Shown here in pieces: positions 6,289 through 10,921 of a DNA stretch of 10,921 bases. Location of the stretch: NCBI GenBank assembly GCA_002726925.1, contig PBTJ01000134.1, forward strand, positions 1 through 10,921, read 5' to 3'. Under the pieces are notes generated by a model. That model ran no database searches. It was given only the letters and a program-made list of their open reading frames with translations, and was not told the origin of the DNA. This DNA is from Gammaproteobacteria bacterium. Lineage in GTDB: Bacteria; Pseudomonadota; Gammaproteobacteria; Pseudomonadales; Azotimanducaceae. The stretch's first letter is position 1; each line of letters opens with the position of its first letter. The translations under genes were made by a program, and so were the position numbers.

Positions 6289-7740
6289 CTAATTGGGTTC
6301 ATGTCGGGTAGCCGCTTCGGCCCATGGTTTTCGGATTTCCTCACCACCAAAGGTATCCCAAGGCTGATCTGTGCTGAAATTCAAGGATTCTCGTCTGGGT
6401 GCATTCAACAGCGTGGTACGCAGGCGCTCGAAGCGCTGGGGAAATTGCTTTTGTAAATCTTCAAGCTCGCCCGGATCTGACTCGATGTTGTGCAAATACC
6501 AATTTTCTGACTTGAGAAATTCTGGCGTGATGGGCAAAGACGCCTCTCGCACAACCTTCCATGGCCACTCGATGATGGCTTCGCTGCCAATATTGGCCAC
6601 GATAATCGGACGCGACTGCACAGGCGCGCCGTCCAGCAGCGCGTCTTTAAGGCTAAGCCCGTCGACCTCAGGAATATCAATAGCCGCAATGTCCGCAAGG
6701 GTGGGTAGCACGTCGGCAATGTGTACGACCTGAGAGAAAGGTGTGTCCGACTCCATTTTATCCGGCCACCAGATGACGGCGGGCACGCGAATGCCGCCTT
6801 CGAATACTGAACCCTTCCCCTGTTTCAGGTCGCCATTGCTGCTGAAGCCGTCGCGCGCTGGCGGAATCAGCATCTCGATGAGCCATGGCTTTGGCGATGA
6901 CCCGCCATTGTCGCTGGCAAAGACAATAACGCTGTCCCTACCCCAAGGTTGCTGTATCAAACTGTCGAGTACCTCGCCAACAGCGCTGTCGAGCGAGGAA
7001 ATCATGCGCAGTAATGTCGCGCGCCCCTGATGCTCGGCGCTCTCATCTTGGGGTTCCTCGATCGGCGTGTGGATGGCGTTGAAGGAGACGAGCAGAAACA
7101 GCGGGTCGTCTTCGGCAGAGCGCTGCTCGATCAGTTCAATAGCCGCGGCCTTGATGAGCTGGGTGGTGTAGCCCTCTTCACGCAAGGTGACGCCATGCCT
7201 TTGCCAGTCGAGGCCGCCGGAAAACACACGATCAAAGTAACCGATGCCGCCATTGAGATGGCCGTAGAAAGAGTCAAAGCCGCGCTGCTGCGGCCAGTAC
7301 GCGGTGTTTGCATTGCCCAAGTGCCATTTGCCGACGAGATGGGTCTGGTAGCCAGCGCTTTTGAGATATTCCGGTAAGGTTTGCCACTGCAGCGGCAGGC
7401 CTTCTGTCGAGTGCCATTGGATGGGTCCGTTGACGCCATGAGTGGTGGCGAATTGGCCAGTAAGCAAGGAGGCCCGAGTGGGTGAGCAGGTTGGATTGAC
7501 ATAAAAACGATCAAGCTCCACGCCACGAGCCGCAAGGGCGTCGATGTTTGGCGTGGCTACTTGCGGGTCGTGGTAACCCACATCGCCCCAACCCAGGTCA
7601 TCAACTAACAATATAACGATGTTGGGCTTGAGTTGGTCTGCAGGTGGATTGTTCTGTGCTTCAACGGCATAGCTGGGCGTGCTCAACAGCGCAGCAACTA
7701 GCGCCAAGAGCCGCACATATCCGTGGTGTCGAGTTTGCAT
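6289..7740 (-). CDS. Secreted S1-family sulfatase (arylsulfatase type)
   Basis: 483 residues counted from ATG 7740; a GTG two codons earlier (7746) is an alternative. An N-terminal signal peptide (basic start, hydrophobic core LLALVAALL, likely cleavage after SYA at about residue 25) sends it to the periplasm or beyond. Sulfatase features appear in order: metal ligands D47-D48 (LLVDDLGWGD), C85 in CSPTR (the CxPxR site converted to formylglycine) followed by ASLLTGQ, K138/H140 in GKWHLG, H224 in NAIHTP, and D277-N278 (FASDNGG). All catalytic residues are present, so activity is expected if a formylglycine-generating enzyme exists elsewhere in the genome; none is in this window. The stop lies 12 bp from the stop of the convergent GST gene. 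Family members remove sulfate from aryl or carbohydrate esters; the substrate cannot be told from sequence. C-terminal HNIESDPGELEDL is typical of the family. Confidence 0.93.
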   Translation of the reverse strand: MQTRHHGYVRLLALVAALLSTPSYAVEAQNNPPADQLKPNIVILLVDDLGWGDVGYHDPQVATPNIDALAARGVELDRFYVNPTCSPTRASLLTGQFATTHGVNGPIQWHSTEGLPLQWQTLPEYLKSAGYQTHLVGKWHLGNANTAYWPQQRGFDSFYGHLNGGIGYFDRVFSGGLDWQRHGVTLREEGYTTQLIKAAAIELIEQRSAEDDPLFLLVSFNAIHTPIEEPQDESAEHQGRATLLRMISSLDSAVGEVLDSLIQQPWGRDSVIVFASDNGGSSPKPWLIEMLIPPARDGFSSNGDLKQGKGSVFEGGIRVPAVIWWPDKMESDTPFSQVVHIADVLPTLADIAAIDIPEVDGLSLKDALLDGAPVQSRPIIVANIGSEAIIEWPWKVVREASLPITPEFLKSENWYLHNIESDPGELEDLQKQFPQRFERLRTTLLNAPRRESLNFSTDQPWDTFGGEEIRKPWAEAATRHEPN

Positions 7741-7840
7741 GGGCACATCCGGTTGTTATTGCCTATTTGTTGGGGCTCGTACCTAGACGCGCCCTGATTC
7801 TTCCATCATGATCTCCGCAGAGAGGGTAGCGAGAAATTGG

Positions 7841-8197
7841 ATGTCTGACTATGCCGGAGGCTGTCACTGCGGGGCGGTCAGATTTACCGTCAACATGGAT
7901 TCGCCAAGCACGGGTTTGTACCGCTGTAACTGCTCCCTTTGCCGCAAAAAGGGCATCATCATGAAGCCCGTGCCGGTCGCAGATCTCGTAGTGCTGGCTG
8001 GCGCAGAGCATCTCAGTCTGTACCAATGGAACAAGCGCATCGCCGAACACTTTTTCTGCGCGATCTGCGGTGTTTATACCCACCATCGCCGTCGTCGTGA
8101 CCCCAGCCAATACAGCATCAATATCGAATGTTTGGATGAGCAGCCGATGCCAGAAAGTGCATCCGTCGGTTTGGTGAATGGTCTAGAGCACGAATAA
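7841..8197 (+). CDS. GFA/CENP-V-type zinc protein
   Basis: 118 residues from ATG 7841. An upstream in-frame ATG at 7808 would add 11 residues but has no ribosome binding site, and family members usually start just before the first cysteine motif, as here (MSDYAGGCHCGAVRF). Zinc-binding cysteines: C8 and C10 (CHC), C29, C31 and C34 (CNCSLC), C73 and C76 (CAICG), the full set expected of the glutathione-dependent formaldehyde-activating (GFA) family. The known member of the name was proposed to help form S-hydroxymethylglutathione, but most GFA proteins are uncharacterised and this activity is disputed. The gene diverges from the sulfatase gene (100 bp between starts) and converges with the enoyl-CoA hydratase across a strong terminator, so it is probably monocistronic. 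With two GST-fold genes nearby, a link to glutathione conjugates is possible but unproven. Confidence 0.85.
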   Translation: MSDYAGGCHCGAVRFTVNMDSPSTGLYRCNCSLCRKKGIIMKPVPVADLVVLAGAEHLSLYQWNKRIAEHFFCAICGVYTHHRRRRDPSQYSINIECLDEQPMPESASVGLVNGLEHE

Positions 8198-8228
8198 CCG
8201 CACGACTCGCCCTGCTCAAAATTGTCGC

Positions 8229-8262
8229 GCAAGAAAAAGGGGCTAGCGCCCCTTTTTCTTGC
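8229..8262. terminator. Bidirectional intrinsic terminator
   Basis: A perfect 15-bp inverted repeat with a 4-nt loop (TAGC). The inner stem is GGGGC/GCCCC, flanked by five A on the left and five T on the right, so each strand reads as a GC hairpin followed by a T tract. It sits between the stops of the GFA gene (8197, + strand) and the enoyl-CoA hydratase gene (8300, - strand), and should end both transcripts. Confidence 0.9.
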
Positions 8263-8299
8263 TCTGGTTTTGCTTGAGCTTCTCTGTGCCTTGGTTGGG

Positions 8300-9061
8300 C
8301 TAGGTGCCGGTCCAGTTTGGCGCGCGCTTCTCGGCAAAGGCCACTGGGCCTTCCTTGGCGTCGTTAGAAGCAAAGACCGATTTTTGCAGGGGCACCTGCA
8401 TCTCCCACAGCTTGTCTTCTTCAATACCCATGGCCGCGGAGCGTACCAGTGATTTGGAGGCCTTTACCGCCAGCGGCGCATTTTCGGCAATGCGTTCGGC
8501 CAGCGCGATGGCGGCATCCAGTGCTTTGCCAGGTTTGGTCATCTCGCTCAGCAGGCCCGCATCCAACGCCTCTTGCGCGGTGATCGGCTCGCCGGTTAAT
8601 GCCATTTCCATGGCCTTGGCGTAGCCCACCCGCGATGGCAGTCGAAAGACGCCGCCAGCGGCGGCAAAAAGACCAACCTTGACTTCACGAATACCAATCT
8701 TGGCATCGCTTGCAGCAACGATGAGGTCGCAGGTCAGCATGACCTCGCAGCCACCGGCTAGGGCAAAGCCGTTGACCGCAGCGATCAGGGGCTTTTCTGC
8801 GCCGGAGCGTACAAATTGATTTAGTGGGCCGATGTCTTCGCCGCGCGCAAAGGCTTTTAGATCCATGCCGGCGCAAAAGGCGCGACCGTTGCCGGTAATG
8901 ACACCTGCAACCAAGGAATTGTCAGCATCCAGTTCTTGGATAGCGGTCCAGAGTCCATTTGAGAGTGCGCCGTTAATGGCGTTCATGGCTTCGGGTCGGT
9001 TTAGGGTGATCACCATTACGCCACCGCGGCGCTCGACGATGACTGCTTGTTCTTCGCTCAC
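8300..9061 (-). CDS. Enoyl-CoA hydratase/isomerase (crotonase) family protein
   Basis: 253 residues from a GTG start at 9061, chosen because AAGGGAGAG lies just upstream; a longer frame from TTG at 9118 would add 19 residues of poor character. The crotonase core is clear: VITLNRPEAMNAIN (18-30), the oxyanion-hole segment GRAFCAGMDLK (59-69), AAVNGFALAGGCE (94-106), and VGLFAAAGGVFRLPSRVG. Both glutamates used by enoyl-CoA hydratases are present, E106 (GGCE) and E126 (IREV), 20 residues apart as in the well-studied enzymes, so hydration of a trans-2-enoyl-CoA is likely rather than a hydrolase or dehalogenase role. Cytoplasmic; fatty-acid or aromatic-CoA beta-oxidation are both possible. It converges with the GFA gene at a bidirectional terminator and diverges from the ABM-TadA gene with a 134-bp gap. 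A single-gene transcript is the simplest reading. Confidence 0.92.
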   Translation of the reverse strand: MSEEQAVIVERRGGVMVITLNRPEAMNAINGALSNGLWTAIQELDADNSLVAGVITGNGRAFCAGMDLKAFARGEDIGPLNQFVRSGAEKPLIAAVNGFALAGGCEVMLTCDLIVAASDAKIGIREVKVGLFAAAGGVFRLPSRVGYAKAMEMALTGEPITAQEALDAGLLSEMTKPGKALDAAIALAERIAENAPLAVKASKSLVRSAAMGIEEDKLWEMQVPLQKSVFASNDAKEGPVAFAEKRAPNWTGT

Positions 9062-9065
9062 TTTT

Positions 9066-9074
9066 CTCTCCCTT
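9066..9074 (-). promoter_or_regulatory. Ribosome binding site for the enoyl-CoA hydratase gene
   Basis: On the - strand AAGGGAGAG precedes GTG 9061 by 4 nt (6 nt from the AGGGAG core). It fixes the start at the GTG. Confidence 0.75.
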
Positions 9075-9195
9075 AGTTGATATTTGGCCAAGCATGGCAT
9101 GAAGTGCCTAAGGAACAAACTGTCTGTGAGGGAGCGAAATGATGTGGTGTAGTATGTCGCGTCGTTTGCTAGCGCGGCCTATCGGGACGTAAACC

Positions 9196-9921
9196 ATGGT
9201 GACATTGGAGGGCACAATGAGCGTGCCGCAAGATCAGCTTGAGGCTACTCAGGTCGCCTTGGTGGTGCATATTGCGCTGACTCAGGCAGAGCCCGGTTGC
9301 TTGTCTTTCGAGGTTTGGCCGAGTGCTGAAAACCCGCTGATCTTTCACGTCAAGGAAGCCTTCATCGACGGCGAAGCCTTCGCTGACCATCAAGCTCGCG
9401 CGGGCGCTAGCCCTTGGGGACAGCTAACCCAAGGGTTCGCTCGAGAATACCAAACGTCGGGCTTAGATCTGTCTGCCAGTGCGGACGAGACCTTTATGCA
9501 TCAAGCGCTGCAATTGGCTGATCATGCGAGTGAAGCCGGCGAGGTGCCGGTAGGTGCAGTGTTGGTGCGTGATGGACAAGTCATGGGGCAGGGCTTTAAT
9601 CAGCCTATTAGCGGACTTGATCCGACTGCCCATGCGGAGATCATTGCGTTGCGACAAGCGGCGCAGTTGCACAACAACTATCGACTCCCGGGCAGCACAC
9701 TCTATGTCACCATAGAACCTTGCTTGATGTGTGTGGGCGCCCTAATTCATGCGCGAGTAGCGCGTGTTGTGTTTGGTGCGCTTGAACCCAAGGCGGGCGC
9801 CGTACTAAGTCACCCTTGTTTGGAGTCGTATCCGAGCAACCATCGATTTGCGGTGACCCCAGGGGTGCTAGGCGAGATTTGCGGGCAGCGAATGAGTCGA
9901 TTCTTTGCGGCCAGGCGTTAA
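9196..9921 (+). CDS. tadA: Fusion: ABM (putative quinol monooxygenase) domain + TadA tRNA adenosine deaminase
   Basis: 241 residues in one uninterrupted frame. Residues 1 to about 91 match the antibiotic-biosynthesis-monooxygenase (ABM) family: VTLEGTMSVP strand, LVVHIALTQAEPGCLSFEV, FHVKEAFIDGEAFADHQARAGASPWGQLT. Residues about 97-241 are a complete TadA: DETFMHQALQLA, EVPVGAVLV, zinc ligand H146 and catalytic E148 (TAHAEI), NNYRLPGSTLYVT, zinc ligands C176 and C179 (EPCLMC), GALIHARVARVVFGA, NHRF, and a basic C-terminus FFAARR. TadA makes inosine at position 34 of tRNA-Arg(ACG) and is normally essential and stand-alone at about 160 residues. The ABM part is usually a separate protein of about 95 residues. 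The start at 9196 keeps the first ABM strand; ATG 9217 has a better ribosome binding site (GGAGGG) but would cut that strand. Adjacent purL supports a real tadA locus. An artefactual join by an indel cannot be excluded from one sequence. Confidence 0.88.
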   Translation: MVTLEGTMSVPQDQLEATQVALVVHIALTQAEPGCLSFEVWPSAENPLIFHVKEAFIDGEAFADHQARAGASPWGQLTQGFAREYQTSGLDLSASADETFMHQALQLADHASEAGEVPVGAVLVRDGQVMGQGFNQPISGLDPTAHAEIIALRQAAQLHNNYRLPGSTLYVTIEPCLMCVGALIHARVARVVFGALEPKAGAVLSHPCLESYPSNHRFAVTPGVLGEICGQRMSRFFAARR

Positions 9922-9978
9922 AGATCTGCGGCATTGCTTTATGATGATGCGCTTCTTCTTCAGCTATAGGCGGGCACT

Positions 9979-10921
9979 TTGAACGCGACCTCCGACTCAG
10001 CGCCACGTTCGCTTCCCCCTCTGTTATTGAATGGCCCAGCAGCGCTATCCGTGTTCGCCCTCGCCAAGATACAAGTCGATCTGCCGATGGTGGTGTATGC
10101 GCAATACCTGCACGTACTGCAGCTGCAGGGCGAGCTGAGTCAGGACGATCTCAATCAAGTAAACACGCTGCTGACTTACGGACCGACCCTTGAACTACCA
10201 GTCCGGCAGGGCAAACGGCTGACCACAGTGCTACCTCGCAGCGGCACGATCTCGCCATGGTCGAGTAAGGCCAGTGACATCTTCGCACGCTGTGGATTGC
10301 AAGGTGTCCTGCGAGTGGAGCGCGGCGTGCGCTGGTTTGTTGCTGACGACGCGGATCTATCTGCTATCGAACTCGAGCGGCTATACGACCGTATGACCGA
10401 GCAATGTTGGGCCGAGGAAGACCTACAGACTTGGTTTGACCAGGCAGAACCTAAGCCGGTGGAGCAGGTGCCATTGTTATCCCAGGGTCTGTCGGCACTG
10501 CAGCAGGCGAATTCACGCTTGGGTTTGGCGCTGTCGGAAGACGAGTTCGAATACCTGCAGGTTGCCTACCAAAACTTGCAGCGCGACCCCACTGATGTCG
10601 AGTTGATGATGTTCGCCCAGGCGAACTCTGAACATTGTCGGCACAAGATTTTTAATGCCGACTGGATTGTAGATCAGGTGCCACACAGCGGCTCGCTGTT
10701 CGGCATGATTCGCAACACTCATCGTCAGATTAACGGCAAGGGCATTCTCAGCGCCTATAGCGACAATGCGGCGGTAATCGCAGGCCCGCAGATTGATCGA
10801 TTATCGGTTGATCAAGCATCGCACCAATATGCGTTTGCGCCTGAGCCGGCGCACATTCTGATGAAGGTGGAAACGCACAATCACCCCACAGCTATTGCGC
10901 CTTTTGCGGGTGCTGCCACCG
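9979..10921 (+). CDS. purL: Phosphoribosylformylglycinamidine synthase (FGAM synthetase), 5' part
   Basis: 314 complete codons, then the window ends; the large gammaproteobacterial PurL is about 1,300 residues, so roughly a quarter is present. Recognisable blocks: the N-terminal [16 protein letters not shown] (like the ILRGxPALSxF start of known PurL), [15 protein letters not shown], then the catalytic-domain signature [18 protein letters not shown] at 212-229, [17 protein letters not shown], and [19 protein letters not shown] at the end. The enzyme uses ATP and glutamine to make FGAM in purine synthesis, in the cytoplasm. No ATG or GTG is available in frame after the TAG at 9967; TTG 9979 with AGGCGGG upstream is the best start, while CTG 10021 and TTG 10027 would begin almost exactly at the conserved block. 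It lies 57 bp after the ABM-TadA stop on the same strand. Identity is very secure; the start is not. Confidence 0.96.
   Translation, partial: MNATSDSAPRSLPPLLLNGPAALSVFALAKIQVDLPMVVYAQYLHVLQLQGELSQDDLNQVNTLLTYGPTLELPVRQGKRLTTVLPRSGTISPWSSKASDIFARCGLQGVLRVERGVRWFVADDADLSAIELERLYDRMTEQCWAEEDLQTWFDQAEPKPVEQVPLLSQGLSALQQANSRLGLALSEDEFEYLQVAYQNLQRDPTDVELMMFAQANSEHCRHKIFNADWIVDQVPHSGSLFGMIRNTHRQINGKGILSAYSDNAAVIAGPQIDRLSVDQASHQYAFAPEPAHILMKVETHNHPTAIAPFAGAAT

Noticed and set aside
7763-8110. 115-codon - strand ORF opposite the GFA gene
   Set aside because: It lies antisense to the clear cysteine-motif protein and has no recognisable domain; a shadow of the real frame.
8222-8452. 76-codon + strand ORF with a hydrophobic leucine-rich N-terminus
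   Set aside because: It begins inside the terminator hairpin and overlaps the antisense of the enoyl-CoA hydratase; no ribosome binding site and no family resemblance.
9084-9091. TTGGCCAA palindrome upstream of the enoyl-CoA hydratase gene
   Set aside because: Eight bases with a restriction-site-like core are expected by chance; no second copy or flanking symmetry seen.
9062-9118. TTG start at 9118 adding 19 residues to the enoyl-CoA hydratase
   Set aside because: The extension is not like a crotonase N-terminus, and the GTG at 9061 has a strong ribosome binding site.
1-10921. Mobile elements, CRISPR arrays, tRNA or rRNA genes
   Set aside because: No transposase or integrase motifs, no regularly spaced repeats, and no tRNA- or rRNA-like segments were seen.

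Overview
The window looks like a piece of a gammaproteobacterial chromosome of moderately high GC, probably an aerobic heterotroph. The strongest lineage clues are the single-chain large PurL with the conserved [12 protein letters not shown] block and a tadA-type gene directly next to purL, a neighbourhood known from Escherichia and Pseudomonas. Crotonases, GSTs, a GFA protein and an S1 sulfatase fit a catabolically versatile, possibly marine or sediment relative. I cannot place it below class level. No RNA genes, CRISPR arrays or insertion sequences were seen, and no gap between genes exceeds about 135 bases.

Left part (1-1098, + strand): the 3' end of a crotonase-like gene, then a GST-fold protein with a GTG start. 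Centre (1166-6276): a divergent catabolic locus. On the - strand, a TetR-type regulator, a fumarylacetoacetate hydrolase (FAH) family enzyme and an MhpA-like FAD monooxygenase are linked by two ATGA stop/start overlaps. On the + strand, a two-domain extradiol dioxygenase with an intact His-His-Glu metal triad is followed 3 bp later by a GST-fold protein with an N-terminal membrane anchor and a zeta-class-like SxCS motif. The 82-bp gap between the two arms holds a plausible sigma70 promoter and an imperfect palindrome at the predicted transcription start, a natural place for the TetR protein to bind. Together the genes read as hydroxylation, ring cleavage, perhaps isomerisation, and hydrolysis of an unknown aromatic compound.

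Right part (6289-9061): a secreted S1 sulfatase (- strand) runs head-on into the GST gene. A small GFA-family zinc protein (+) and an enoyl-CoA hydratase (-) converge on a strong bidirectional terminator.

Far right (9196-10921, + strand): an ORF that joins an N-terminal antibiotic-biosynthesis-monooxygenase (ABM) domain to a complete TadA tRNA adenosine deaminase domain, then the 5' quarter of purL, cut by the window edge. The ABM-TadA fusion is the most unusual feature. The apparently complete four-step ring-cleavage module with a membrane-anchored GST comes second.
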